Positions 10,577-23,500 of a stretch of 64,000 nucleotides of DNA are shown in pieces. This DNA is from Ceratopteris richardii (taxonomy: Eukaryota; Streptophyta; Polypodiopsida; Polypodiales; Pteridaceae), in assembly GCA_020310875.1 (NCBI GenBank), contig CM035439.1:141864139-141928138 (forward strand). The letters run 5' to 3'. The translations under genes were made by a program, and so were the position numbers. The notes beneath the pieces are model-generated. The model searched no databases. It was not told the origin of the DNA and worked only from the letters and a program-made list of their open reading frames with translations. Every line of letters begins with the position of its first letter. The first letter of the stretch is position 1.

Positions 10577-10914
10577 GAGTGTCCCTACATTCCACTACCT
10601 AAAAAATATAACCTTATCCATGATTTATCATCACAGGGAGCAAAATTATAAAATGAAGGACAATTGATGATCAACAAAAGAGGATTGATGATTTAGAAAA
10701 TCAAGTGAAAATTTTACAAATATCTCTCCATGCATATGAGAATAGATATGGAAGATTCTCTAGGGCATCATCATCTCTTAATTGGTTCACTACCGATGAA
10801 TTATTCAATCAATAAAACACTGAATAGACAGGCTTCTTTTTGTAATCAAAGACATCACTATATTATAAAGCCATCAATTTTGCAATTGAATCTAATCAAA
10901 GTATTCAAAGTACA

Positions 10915-12308
10915 TCATTTTCTTCATTTTGAATATCATCATCTATTATAGTTACCATGTCATCTGTTTCTTCCATGTCTGAATCATCGTTGTGATCTAC
11001 ATCTAAATCATGATCACCCCATGAGTCATTTGTTACATGAGTTTGAAATTCTCCAAAAGTTTTTTGTGTTGATGTAGAAGCTATCTTGTTTGGACCATGT
11101 ACCAAATGCATATTACAAAAAGCATATACCAAATCATTGGCACGTGATACACTTAAGCGAACTCTTCATTTTGAATGAAGAAAATCATATGCACTCCAAT
11201 TACGTTCATAACTACTACTTGAAGTTGTTACTAAATGCACTCTCATAGCTATATGTTGCAACTCCACTGCTTCACCTCCATACTCTTTCCACCATATAGG
11301 AGGTGGATGCTTTGGAATCGCTATAAGCTACTCTCTAGTGGAATGCATCTCGGCCATCTATACCTAGAAGTAGTCACTGACATGTGGTTTTGAAATTCGC
11401 CATGACTTCTTTGTTTGATGCTTGAGCATTGAGTTGAAATGTTGTATCCAAGATGAATGTTGTTCCATGTAGATGACTATGCATTTGCATCCATCTTCTC
11501 TCTGCTAACGATACAATCTATGTTTTTTTCTCGTAATGAAAATTTATCAAAGTCTTTCTCTTTTTTAATAGCTTCTAACATAATCCAATAAACGTTTCCT
11601 ATCACAAACTTATCAGTATCAACAATTTGTAAAATTTCCACAACAGGTTTAGTGATACCGATGATGTTTTCAAGATTACGCCCAAAATTCTATGATTGTA
11701 TTAGGGACAGATCAATAGCTTCCAAAACAATGCTTCCTTTGAACATATAACCATCACATTAATCAATGGCTTCTTTTGACAACTTGTCCATTCTTCCAAT
11801 GTTATTGTACATCCATACAGGATACATAATCAAGCATTATTTGCTTTAAAATAGCTTCAATAATTTTTTTCACTTTATCGATATATTATGTTTGCATTTT
11901 ATTGTAATCTAGCATGATGAATCCTTTCCATGCAGTTGACATGGAAGCATCTTTGAAAATAGGATTACGAATAACATTGAAAGGAATCCTACATGCTGAA
12001 AATATTTGAGTCCATTTAAGATGAATCTCGAGATAATCTTGCTTTTCAAAAGCTATAGGTATTGTATTAAGTGATTTAGTATGGATAGGGCATAGTGACA
12101 CATTATTAGATCCACCATTTTTACTACATTCACCAGGTCCACTCTTTATTGACACAGCTAGAGAAAATGGAGTACATGTATCTTGATAATTATCGAGAAT
12201 AGTTTGAGATGCTTGAGTAGAAATATCATGAGGATCCTCTATTATCATTGATGCCAAACAATCACAATAGTTTAATTTTGAATCATACACACACATACAT
12301 TTACACAT
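10915..12308 (-). pseudogene. hAT-superfamily transposase, degraded
   Basis: Read on the minus strand, the upstream part (about 12060-11900) has KWTQIFSACRIPFNVIRNP, the conserved start of the hAT middle domain (DUF659-like: an IPFN motif and an Asn-Pro). The downstream part (about 11270-11080) has WWKEYGGEAVELQ, then TTSSSSYERNWSAYDF, then a short gap and SRANDLVYAFCNMHL. That is the hAT C-terminal dimerisation domain (SSS.xERnWS and the NL tail). Between them are several stops and shifts, and the N-terminal BED zinc finger is not visible. The last residues are a run of Asp/Glu. This is a long-dead DNA transposon; no terminal inverted repeats were found. Confidence 0.75.
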
Positions 12309-12655
12309 ACTATTGTGAACTACAAATCAATGTTGAGTCAGACAATCAAAATAGATTTTAAATTGTCAATCATATGCACATACACTTACACATACTATTG
12401 TGAAGTAAGAATCAATGTTGAGTCAGACAATCACAAAAGATTGAAAATTCTCAATCATATGCACATACACTTACACATACTATTGTGAAATAAGAATCAA
12501 TATTGAGTTAGACAATCACAACAGATTCTAAATTGTCAATCATATGCACATACACTTACACATACTATTGTGAAGTAAGAATCAATGTTGATTCAAACAA
12601 TCACAATAGATTTTCATTGACAATTAGACACTCATATTATCACATACACATACTA
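12290..12655. repeat. 85-bp tandem repeat, about 4 units
   Basis: The anchor TATTGTGAA recurs at 12311, 12396, 12481 and 12566, an exact 85-bp spacing, with a further degraded anchor at 12652. Each unit has an AATCAATGTTGAGTCAGACA part and a CATATGCACATACACTTACA part. Related, less regular copies continue at about 12820-13050 beyond a foldback element. Confidence 0.85.
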
Positions 12656-12675
12656 TCGGATGAAACTTTGTTGGA

Positions 12676-12795
12676 TCCCTTTATAATTCAAGGTTCTGAG
12701 AAGGTGTTAATAAGTCTACAAGACAAAACCATCTAGAGACCCAGAAACTTCTAGTTCAATTATTAGCACCTTTTCAATCCTTGAATTATAAAAAA
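12676..12795. mobile_element. MITE-like foldback element
   Basis: A segment of about 35 bp at the left (TTTATAATTCAAGG ... GGTGTTAATA) is mirrored as an imperfect inverted repeat at the right (TATTAGCACC ... CCTTGAATTATAAA), with about 45 bp between. It sits inside the 85-bp tandem array and separates its regular part from its degraded part, consistent with an insertion. No open frame. I could not define a clear target duplication. Confidence 0.5.
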
Positions 12796-12819
12796 GAAGA
12801 TAAAAGAAATGCATTGGTT

Positions 12820-13060
12820 TTCCTATCACAATCATACACACAAATATACATGTACATACACAATCACATTAGATTTTCACTCACAATCATATGACATACA
12901 TGCACATACACATCCACATACTATTGTGAAGTAAGAATCAATATGGACTCAAACAATCACAATATAGTTTTACTTAACATCATACACATACATATGTATA
13001 CTATTGTGAACTAAGAATCAATGTTTAGTCAAACACTCACAATAGTTTTTAACTCACAAA
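12820..13060. repeat. Degraded continuation of the 85-bp array
   Basis: ACTATTGTGAAGTAAGAATC and ACTATTGTGAACTAAGAATC recur with CACATACACA-rich spacers. Units are longer and less regular than those at 12290-12655. No gene. Confidence 0.6.
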
Positions 13061-13465
13061 CAAAAATATTTTTCTTTAGTTTTAATACTAAAATACTAAA
13101 TATTTCTAACAAGAGCTTATACTTGTTCTTTGTATGACACTGTACATTTGTTAAAAAAAAAAGTAACTCTTATGAAAAATGACTCTAAGCCCATTCTCTT
13201 GTAAATCAATATTCGATGGAAAAAGTATTTGATCGATATGTTTTTTAATCAAAAACTGTTTTGATCGAAAAGTTTTCAATCAAAATTGCTTTCAATCAAA
13301 AAAGCGCCAAATTTCCATGCAGAAGGTATTCGCTCCTCTCCGAATAAGCTGACATGGGAACAAATAATTCGATCGAATAATAGGGTTTAGCCATAAAATA
13401 ATATAATTATTCACAAATAAAATAATTTTCGAATAACGAATAATGAAACCTAAATGTCTATGGTC
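13061..13465. other. AT-rich non-coding stretch
   Basis: I see no gene or RNA. There are several short TCGAT/ATCGA and AATCAAAA repeats around 13220-13300 and 13360-13440, probably simple sequence drift. Confidence 0.5.
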
Positions 13466-15090
13466 TTATGGAGACATGTTCTTTGGCGAAATACCTTTAC
13501 TTTGTGACTCTTATTGATGATTTTTCCAAGCATGAATGGGTGTGTCCATTAAAATCAAAGTCCACAGTGCTTATGTGTTTCAAACAGTTTTTGGTTTTGG
13601 TTGAAAATCTATCGCATGTAAAATGGGCATCCTCCATTCTGATCAAGGGAGGGATACATGTCTTCTAAGTTTAATGCATTTGTGGCTGAATGTTGAATAA
13701 AAAAATTAGTGTAAAGTGTTGTATACATCTCAAAAAAATGGATTTTCTAAAAGAAAGAACAAGTTTCTCATGGAGATGGTGAGGTGTATAGTCATGCTTT
13801 ACTAGATAGCTTCATGCTTGAGGTTGTTATGTGTGTAGCATATGTACTTAATAGGTGTCTCACCAAAGCAGAGAAATCCATCACTCCATATGAAACTTGG
13901 CATGGTTGCAAGCCATCTATTGCTCATCTACATGCTTTTGGTTGTCTGGCATATGCATTAGTGCCTCAATAACAATGTAGAAAATTGGATGATAAAGCAG
14001 TAAAATGTATTTTTATTGGGTATACTTTTGAAAGCAAATTTGTCGTTTGTATCATCCATAGACTAAATGCATTTGGGCTACTCATGGTGTTGTTCTTGTA
14101 GAAGATGCAATTCAGCCATTACTTGCACTAAGGAGCTCTAAAGATATGTATGACACTTTGCTGTCGCTTTTTACAGGTGGCAGTCAAGTCTTGGTTTGAA
14201 TGAGGCAATTTCTCGACCTTTATAGGTTTCACATGATGATGCAACTCATTCCATTTCTAATGGAGATTTACATGATGCATTTGTTGATGAGAGGATTGAT
14301 ATAGAGGAGGCAAAAACTATTGCCTTAAATGGTTGGTGCAGACTTTGGGAGATAGAAACTTAGATGCACCTCTATCATATTGTACTTGTTCAAGTCCTCA
14401 TAGTGCTTCTTTTGCATCAGATTGTTACGTTATGGCTACCTCTAGTCTTTGTCATGAGAATGAGATCATTTCTTTTGATGAAGCACAAAATTTTGAAAAT
14501 TGGATGGTTGTTATGCAATCTGATTATGATTCCATTATGAAGAATGGTACCTAGTCCTTATGTGATTTGCCTCTTGGAAAAAAGGCCATTGGTTTGAAGC
14601 AAGCACCAAGAAGATTGCAAAACTACTGGCACTCCTATAGAAACAGGTTTACGATTGAGCCTTCATGATGCTGGAGATACATTTCATGTTGTTCTCTATC
14701 AGTAGGCTACCGGATGCTTGATTTACTTATGCATAACTTGGCCTAATATTCATATTTTTGTCTCTCATATGAGCATGTTTATGCATTGCCCAGGTGTCAA
14801 GCATACACAAGCGATTAAGTGCATCTTTCACTACTTAAGTGGTACCCGACTACTTGGATTGTTTTATCCCAAGGAGGGATCACTATTGCTAGATTTACAT
14901 GTTTTTTTTACTCTGATTCGGCTTGTTGCTATGACACTCATATGCCCACTAGTGGTCTTTGCTTCATGCTTGGTAGTTCATGCATATCTTGATTGAGTAA
15001 CAAGCAGACTATTGTGGCCGCTTCTAGTTGTGAGGGTGATTATAGCATAGCTTTTATAGCGACTTTTGAGTGTGTGTGGCTCAGATGCCT
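13466..15090 (+). mobile_element. Decayed Copia element fragment (integrase and RNase H remains)
   Basis: Recognisable pieces in order are an integrase core start (YLYFVTLIDDFSKHEWV, about 13490), an integrase C-terminal part (ITPYETWHGCKPSIAHLHAFGC, split here as ITPYETWHGCKPS then IAHLHAFGC, about 13880-13950), late RT/RNase H (MHCPGVKHTQAIKCIFHYL, about 14780-14840) and an RNase H end (KQTIVAASSCEGDY, about 15005-15045). Much of the reverse transcriptase is absent. Integrase before RT/RNase H is the Ty1/Copia order. Heavily broken, so old. Confidence 0.8.
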
Positions 15091-15109
15091 TTCGGCTTAT
15101 TTGCACTCT

Positions 15110-16620
15110 GGTTAGTCTTCTACCACCACCATCTCTAAATTCCTATTTACTTTATACACCCACTTATTACCTGATACCTTCATGCTCTCCTTCTTGGGGA
15201 CTGTCATCCATGTTTGATTCTCCTTAGGTGAAGCAATATCTTTTTTCATTTCCATCTTTCATTCAGCGTACTTGCTTGCATCTTCATAACATTCGAGCTC
15301 ATGATCTTCTACTACTTTGTTCATATATGCAAAATGAGTTGCCATGTAAGAATCATAAGTAAACCTTTGGGTTGGATACTTAAACCTAGAAGACTTTCTT
15401 TCTTCACCTTTTCTGAGGAATAAACCTTCTTTAACTTGGGTACTTGATCTCTTTCTTTGATGTGGCTTCTTTCTTCATCACGTGTCCTTCATCGTCTTCA
15501 ACTCCATTATCATTTCCATCCAACTCTACCAGTGCTGCTTTGCCTTTGTTTATTGATTGTGCTTCATAGCTTGATGAGGATCTCCCCTCCATGGTGAGCT
15601 CATGCTTGAACGATTTTCATTGATGGAACTCCTAGGGGTGCTTAGCTCTAGGTCAATTTTTCCTTCATCATCATGTTGTAGCTCATGCCTCAATTTGCTT
15701 GGCACATGTACATAGCAAGTACATCCAAATATTCTCAAGTGGAAAAGATCAGATTTCTTACCATAATAAGCTTGATATGGTGTCAAGCCATAATTCCATG
15801 ATGTACGTGCTCTATTCATAAGGTACACAATAGTATTTGTTGCATCATTACAAAGCATCTTAGGTACATTCATCTTGTTAAGCATTGCTCTAGCGATCTT
15901 TGCAATGCATCTATTATTTTCTCCACTACCCCATTTTGAGTGTGTACGTGCATGTTACTTACCTCTTAATACTTTGATCCCATAAGAAATTAGAAAAATC
16001 ATTAAAAAAATATTCTTTCCCTCCATAAGACACATATTATTTGTGTTTGATGAAATAAACCCAAAGCATCCTTGTGAAATCATCTATAAAAGCGAAAACT
16101 TACTTGTACATCCAATGGATTGCTCTTTGGTTGGCCCCCACACATCTATATGCATCAACTCCATTGGAAGTTGGATTATGTAGCCACTCTTCTTGAATGG
16201 ACGTCTCAGTTGTTTCCCTAACTGACAAGAATCACATAAATGTTTCATACTTTTTTCGTGGAAGTTGGGAAGCCCTTCAACCAACCACTTAAATTTCATT
16301 TCCCTCGTTCTTTTTATGTTAATGTAACCTATCCTTGTGCATCAAGTCCAACTCCAAAATCCACTTGTTGCCATATGTAAAGTAGACATTTTGAGTGGCA
16401 TGAGATTCTACCTCCAAAGTGAAGATTCTTCCTTGCTTCCTTCCTCTTGCTATGACCTTGTACCCTTTCTTAAGCTTCTCCACAAAGCATCCACCTTTGT
16501 TGAACCTTATGTGATACCCTCTTTCAACTATTTTCCCTAAGGATACCAGTTCTTTGTGATGGTAGGTACATGCAAGAGATCCTGCTTGTCATCCAAAGCT
16601 ACATCTGCAACATGCGAGGT
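15110..16620 (-). mobile_element. Decayed Copia element fragment, minus strand
   Basis: On the minus strand the order is protease-distal sequence (about 16580-16330), the pre-integrase zinc-type motif HLCDSCQLGKQ (about 16220), integrase start ELMHIDVWGP (about 16150), integrase C-terminal LTPYQAYYGKKSDLFHLRIF (about 15790-15730) and an RT start with VSGNKWVYKV (about 15170). It is a different Copia lineage from its neighbours, in opposite orientation, truncated in the RT. Broken in several places; no LTR identified. Confidence 0.75.
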
Positions 16621-16639
16621 CTCTGTTGATATATTTAGG

Positions 16640-18935
16640 TAGTGATGTGTGTGAACACTCTAGGACCGTCGGGGCACTTTTTTCCCTCTTTAGGAGGTTT
16701 TTTTCCCCCGGCTTGTATATATGCCTATTGCCCTATTGGGCTACTTATCTTTGTACATTCTCTAGTAATACATTCAGTCTTGTGTCCAAAACTGGCTGCT
16801 AAAGAGGCAAAGAAGAAAGAGGCTGAATGGTTGTTGCAGAGGCCTCTACACCAAAAACAGAGTCTGCAAATCTTGTGCAGGAAGAAGAATGGGCGTTTAC
16901 TACTGTTTGCAGTTTTGACCCATCTTCTCATGATCAGTGCATGTCTGCGGTAGACTCAAATGTTTGGTACTTTGATAGTGGGGCGACCAAACATATTACC
17001 TCGCAGCGCAGTTTCTTCTCTTCACTCAAGCCTGCCCCTACAGGGAATACTGTCACATGCGCCAATAACTCCTCTTATCCTGTTATGGGAGTTGGTAAGA
17101 TCATTCTGACTATTGCTGATGGTAGTTCTTTCACTTTGTCAGATGCTTTATTTGTGCCAGGGATCAAAAAAAACCTGTTATCAGTTTCTACATTAGCCAA
17201 GATTGGCTTGGTTATGATATTCGTTGATGACAGGTGTACAGTCCATGATCTCTCAAATGGCCATGTGATTATTGCTTCTGGCATTTTATGTCGTGGGCTG
17301 TATAAGCTCATAGACTATGAAAGATCTATGAATGATTCGGCATGTGCAGTTCATGATTCTCAGGTTATGTCAGATGCAAAGCTTTGGCATGCACGCTTTG
17401 GTCATCTGAATTTTGCTAGTTTGTTACGCCTGCAGAAATCTGAAATGGTGTCCTCTTTGCCCAAACTTGAGGCACCTGGAAAACATGTTTGTGAAGGTTG
17501 TATTTTGGGCAAAATGCAGCGTTCTTCCTTTCCAAAAGATGGTTCAGTTCGGGCTACGCAGAAATTGGAGCTTGTACATAGTGATGTCTGTGGTCCTATG
17601 CAGACACCCTCTTGTGGAAATTACCTTTACTTCGTCACTTTCATTGATGATTTTTCCAGGCATGCATGGGTATATCCACTCAAAACAACCCACAAGTTGA
17701 AGGCATTTACTTCTATGAATCATTTGCCCCCACTCCAAGGATGACCACTACCCGAGTAGTATTGGTTGTGAGTGCACATAAGAGATGGCCAATCTATCAC
17801 ATGGATGTCAAATCAATGTTCTTGAATGGAGACCACAAGGAGGAGGTATATGTGTCTCAGCCACCAGGAAAGGCTTCCCATTTAAAGAACAAGGTGTGTA
17901 AGTTGAAGAAGGCATTATATGGGCTCAAACAAGCCCCTAGAACATGGTACTCGTGGATAGATAAGTATCTCTTAGATCTAAGTTTCAAAAGATGTGCCTC
18001 TAATGCTAACTTATATGTTCTAAAGAGAGGAGGGAAGAAATTGTGCTTGTACTCTATGTAGATGACCTTGTAATTACATGAAATGATGATGCTCCTCTTC
18101 AACAAACGAGAGATGCCCTGAGTTCAAATTTTGAAATGACTTGGGCTAAATAAACTATACTATTGCTTAGACCTTGAAGCTTGGTAAGAACCAAGGAAGA
18201 TTTTCATCTCTCAAAAAAATTAAGATAGATATTGAAGGCATTCGGCATGGAGGATTGCATGGAAATTCATACACTTATGGAGATCAACACAAAATTATCT
18301 ATTTAAGATACTCCATCTCTAGTGGATATTGGAAGATACAAGAAACTAGTTAGAAGTCTCATCTACTTGTGCAATAGCAGACTAAATATCTCTCATGTTT
18401 TTGGAGTAATAAGCAAGTTCTCTAATAAGCCTTGCCAAATGCATTGGAAGGCATTCATACAGATAGTGTAAGTATGTGAAAGGAACCACTAATTATGGTA
18501 TTCTTCAAGTATGTGAAAGGAACCACTAATTATGGTATTCTTCATGAACCACTACTTATGGTATTCTTCATACGAATACTCAAGTATGTGAAGAAGGATC
18601 ATCTCTGTTTGGAATTGGGCAGGAGATATTGATACTAGAAAATTAGTTTTTGGATATAGATCAGTAGGAAGCAAATGAATGTAACATTATCTTCTACTGA
18701 AGTTGACTACAAAGGAGCATGTGTTGCAGCATATGAACCAATACGATTGAGGAGGATCCTATGGTACATAGGTATACAAGGCTATAGGGTTGAAGTGTGA
18801 CAAACAACGTAGGATGGCCATCGCCAAGAATCCTATTTTCCATGCACGTATCCTATTTTCCATTCATCGACACTGTCCAAATCTTGGCACATGACCAAGG
18901 AGGTAGTTCACTGCAAGGTGGACATTGAGGAGAGG
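16640..18935 (+). mobile_element. Copia element (family B relative): protease, integrase start, RT
   Basis: Parts present are a protease with WYFDSGATKHIT (about 16965), the pre-integrase motif LWHARFGHLNFASL (about 17390) with a C-x2-C ending CEGCILGK (about 17495), an integrase start YFVTFIDDFSRHAWVYPLK (about 17630-17690) and a reverse transcriptase with ESFAPTPRMTTTR (about 17715), YHMDVKSMFLNGD (about 17800) and ALYGLKQAPRTWY (about 17915). The integrase core and C-terminal region is missing between 17690 and 17700. The tail matches the sequence before LTR 18936. Broken in several places. Confidence 0.8.
18465..18600. repeat. Short tandem duplication in Copia tail
   Basis: A unit containing AGTATGTGAAAGGAACCACT and AATTATGGTATTCTTCA occurs twice in direct succession at about 18470-18543, then as a third partial copy (CACTACTTATGGTATTCTTC). 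It looks like replication slippage. Confidence 0.7.
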
Positions 18936-19212
18936 TGTTAGGTATACTCAATACTCCATCCTCAAGTAACCACAAATGATCCATGGTGCTCTAAGTTGTA
19001 AGGGGCCCCCATTATGAGGAGAGGCCATTGTGAGAGCCTAGACATTTGTGGAACCCTAACTTCCAAGTTAGATGAGTTCTATGTGTGTCCATTGATGGTA
19101 ATAGATGATCTTTGTGAGCCATCTCTCAATCTGCATCTATCTTTGTCGATCTTTTTTTTTCTCAATTATATTGTCTACTAGTCTATTTCCCTGTGCTGTT
19201 ATTTTCTTAAAG
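18936..19212 (+). repeat. Copia LTR (family B), short form
   Basis: Starts TGTTAGGTATACTC after GACATTGAGGAGAGG, matching the LTR at 8678 at both ends but lacking that copy's central block of about 430 bp, including the TATA region. End around CTGTGCTGTTATTTTCTTA. Old and rearranged. Confidence 0.7.
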
Positions 19213-20085
19213 GAAATACATAAATAAGATTATGATGGGACTGTCATGTGTTGTGCTACATCATCACATGAAAAACACTTCCAAATAGACTTATTCCACC
19301 ACGAACAACCTGAACTTTACAATACCCAAAGTTGAGAATGTCGTTTAGCTTACCATTTGAAGTCCGTCATGTTGCTCTTTTGCCTTTGCCATTTGAAGTG
19401 TGATTTCACATAAGGCCAGTGGAATGAGCATACAAAATGATCAAATTCCATTCTAAAATGTCAAAACATACACAGTCTTCCACCTAGTTATTCACATATA
19501 GCATAGTCTTCCACCTAGTTATTCACATATAGCATGGAACATCTACATATTTTTCTAGTGTCTCCGCCTTATGTGAATACACAATAAAGAGATGAACTCT
19601 ATAAACTTTTGCAATATCATGGAACATCTACATATTTTTCTAGTGTCTCCGCCTTATGTGAATACACAATAAAGAGATGAACTCTATAAACTTTTGCAAT
19701 ATAAGATGTGTATATTCAGCTCAAACAAATAAAATAACTCGACACGCTCAAATAGAACTCAACTTCCACCTAGGGGTGAGGGAGGGGGGCCCGAAACATT
19801 TTTAAGGAAATAATTCTGTGAGCTTAAACAAATAAAAGAACTCCACATGTTCAAAGAGAAATCAAGCTCCACCCAAAGGGGGACAAAGGCTTAGCTTGAT
19901 TTAACTTGAATTAATTTGAGAGTACAATGAAAGGCATGCATGACACCCATGGGACTCTCTAAATCCTACAAAGAAAGGGTTGGACATGCACATGAGACCT
20001 CCTGAATTACAGAAAACAAGGGTTGAACACATAGCAACTATTTCGATACAAAGCTCAAAGACCCGCTAAGGTAGACGACACTAGA
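19213..20085. other. Non-coding stretch with tandem duplications
   Basis: No gene is seen. Two perfect or nearly perfect tandem duplications stand side by side: 31 bp twice (19474-19504, 19505-19535) and 85 bp twice (19535-19619, 19620-19704). A further pair of diverged copies of about 97 bp begins near 19719 and 19816 (CTCAAACAAATAAAATAACT and its variant). Confidence 0.6.
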
Positions 20086-20086
20086 A

Positions 20087-20317
20087 ATGGATGGTCCTAA
20101 GGACAAAGGAGATAACTCATTCAAACTGGATAGCTTGAAGGCCCAATGGTTCCCTAAGGGGCTGATTATAATATCTCACCACCTAAATGATGAGGGTGTC
20201 CAACCACAACCTAAAAGGGTTGAACCCCTACCCCAAGTTCCAGCCTTGACTGACAAAAGACCCAACCAACTGAGCAAACTCACTAAGGCATTAAGTTTAG
20301 TCAGAGATGTTGATTGA
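20087..20317 (+). CDS. Short unrecognised open frame (76 codons)
   Basis: It opens MDGPKDKGDNSFKLDSLKAQ and is polar with Pro and Lys. No motif, signal peptide or membrane segment is visible. It stands next to a LINE end and may be chance or a fragment of an older element. I would not call it a gene without expression evidence. Confidence 0.2.
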   Translation: MDGPKDKGDNSFKLDSLKAQWFPKGLIIISHHLNDEGVQPQPKRVEPLPQVPALTDKRPNQLSKLTKALSLVRDVD

Positions 20318-20597
20318 AAGCATTTACTTATCATGATATAAAGATTATTTGTTCTTTTCGGTCACTCAAAACGAGAAAGCTCAACAGTTCTGATTCCCGA
20401 ACCTTTTCTGAAAGCCTTTTCTTAATATTTCCTAGCACTCAGTACTTCAAGCTTTTTTTTGTTTTTATAAAAGGAAGTTCGGCCATGGCCTAATCTCCCG
20501 GACTTTAATTAAAATAATGAAGAAAAGTTACAGGTGAATGGGACTAGTGCCCTTGGGACCCCCCAAATCCCACAAAGCAGGGGACGAATTCTGTAAG

Positions 20598-23500
20598 CTA
20601 GAGGGCGTTACAAATGAGGTGTACAAAACTATCATCTCCTTCATGGGGGACCCATTTGGGTTTCAACTTGTTATCCACGAGGAGATAAATACAGTGATGT
20701 CTAAATGGAGGAGATTTCTTGTGTCGGGAGATTCTTTTACCTAGAAGAAACAATGATTTCTCAATCGACCATTCCTTTGGGGTTTGGCCAAAGTTGACAG
20801 CACAACGCTCCCTCCATATTTTCCAAAGAGTCTCGCCTCTGATGGCATTCCACAGCCTAGCGGAGCAGCCAACCGCCTCACCCAACAACACCTGTTGCCA
20901 ATCGATTTGGTTCGAGAGACGCAGAATCCGTGTCACTTGATGCCAGATAACACGGGACTTGGGGCAATTGAAGAAGAGGTGAACGAGGTCTTCGATGCAT
21001 CGATGGCACCGCTTGCACCAAGGAGGCACACCACAGATTTTGTTGGCCCTTGCGTTGTACCAGATACCTTTATGCAAGATTTACCACATGAGAACGGATT
21101 TCTTGATCTCAATAAGGGGGTGCCAAATTGACATGAACTTAAGTTCCCATCAAAGTTTGGTCCAAGAAAGAGACCACACCTTGTTAAGAGTGTGATGAAC
21201 ATCTAAGTTCTCTTTGAAGTTGGGAATTCTGGATAGTTTCTTACCATTGCTCCATTTGAGGCCCTCTAGGCAAGGAAGATCCTGTCCGCACAGAAGGCGG
21301 GTAGTTGAGTGGTCCCATGTTGAACACCTGTTTTGAAGAAGAGTCCATTCTTCGAGAGAAATTCTTTGTCTTGGGTCTAAGCCTTCAAATCTAATCCACT
21401 CGCCGGTCTCTTGTTTCCAGAGTTGTTTCCACTGTTTGTATCCCTTATTCCAAAGACGCTTAGCCGTTTGGAGGTTCCAATACTCCACCTCCCTTAAGCC
21501 ACTGATCGGGAACTAGATAGAGTCATTTTGTCTTATCCCCACAGCCCACTTCCACTCTTCACTGACTCTGATGAATTGTTTGGCCTTGTTCCAACTCTTC
21601 CATAAGGAACACACGAGGCTAGAGCCTTTAGGGGACACCGGGTGGGGGGAGAACAAAAGCGTGAGGATCCCAATGTCCTTCCAGCCGGGAAGGCCAACCA
21701 GAGTAAGGTCTTTCGAATTTCTGAAGATCAATTTAGCCCAGGAGGACTCCCTATTGCACCAAGCCTTGATAAACCACTTTGCCGCCAGCTTGTCACCTAA
21801 CCCTGTGATATCCAAAATAACCAAGCCCCCTGAGCCTTTTGAGCTAATACAAGTTTCCCATTTGATTTTGGGAATCCCCCTCCTATTGGGGTCCCGAGTC
21901 CATAGGAAGTTTCTGCAGATCCTTTCCACTTTGGCCAATTCTTTCTCCTTAGGTCTCCAACACGAGATATAGTAGATAATCGTAGAAAGCATAAATGTGT
22001 TGACAACCATAGCACGCCGTGCCAAGTTAGCTTGCATACCTTTCCAATGATTTAGTTTTCTATTTAGTTTGGATAGAATCCAGTTCCACTGTTGGTCCAT
22101 CGAGATGTTGAAGCCCATCGGAATGCCGAGGAGACGGAAGACTTGGCCGCTAGGGATAACTTGATATCCCTGATCAATCAACAGTTGGGGCGGAGGCCTA
22201 TGGATCGCTCTGAAAGCAGTTTTAGCATGGTTGATTTTTGAACCTGAAGCCTTACAAAAGGTGTCGAGGCAGTTCCAAAACACCTCAATGCAGTTTCTTT
22301 CGTTAAGAACAAAGGCATTCATGTCATCAGCGAAGAGTCTAGCAATCATCTGGTCCTGACCAAGGGGTAGGGAGAGACCTTTGAGATTTCCAGCATGCAA
22401 GTGATGCTTAAATAGGCGACTGAGGCCATCCGAGGTGATAGCGAAGAGTAATGGAGCCAGAGGGCAACCTTGCCTGATAGATCTTTTTAAATGTATGGGT
22501 TCAGAGAGCTTACCGTTGATATTTATTCTCGTTGAGGCATTTCCAAGTAGAGAGGAAACCATCTTCGTGAACTTTTGGTTGCATCCAAGATCTTTTTGAG
22601 ATTGAAGAATAAAGTCCCATTCCAATCTGTCATATGCTTTGTCAAAGTCGATCTTAATGAATATCAGTTCTTGAGCAGACTCCTCAGCAAACGCAAGGCC
22701 TTCCCAAATATCGACAATTGCTTCAAGTATAGATCTACCTTTGATAAAACCCTTCTGGTCCTCAGAAAGCCAAGACTTTAAATGACACGAGATTCTGTTG
22801 GCAATTACTTTGGCGATTATCTTGTACCCAGTTTGAAGCATGGTAATCGACCGCCAGTTTTCAATTTTGTTCTTATCACCCCTTTTGTGAATTAATTTGA
22901 TGACACCATTATTAAGACACTCAGGGAGGGCACCGAAGGAGAGAGCCTCTTGCCACACAAGACGCAGCGGGGTGGTCACCACATGCTTAAAGGACTTGAA
23001 AAACTCATTGGTGAGTCCATCAGGGCCCGGGCTCTTCCCATTGGGGAGAGAATCAATAACCTCGATAATTTCGTTCTCTGAAATGTTAGCATCCAGCAGA
23101 GGAATCATGTTCGGAGGGATTCTAGGTTGAGCAACCCTTGAGATGGCTACCATGCAATCACGTCTATGCGGGGAAAGAGGAGTCGAGACCCCGAGAAGAT
23201 GGGTGAAGTGCTCGACGATGAGAGATCTATTCTCTACTTCCGTGCTGCATTCGATCCCATTGTTGTCGACCAAGAAGGGGATGGCTTCCCTAGCTTGTTT
23301 TCTTTTAAGGATGTTACACATCTCTTTCGAAGGTTTGTCAGCCTTCCCCGCCCACCAATCTTTGAAAAAAAATTATAGATTTTTCCTTTGAACTTCTTCC
23401 TCGAGTCTTAGTCTTCCCCTAATTTTCAGCCCTTGCTGGCATTGCAAGTTACCTTTGTTCACTTCTTCTTCAAGACGTGAGAGCCTCCGATACACCTTTT

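Noticed and set aside
10730-11132. Small plus- and minus-strand proteins of about 75 residues
   Set aside because: The minus-strand one is the end of the degraded hAT transposase; the plus-strand one is its shadow and flanking AT-rich DNA.
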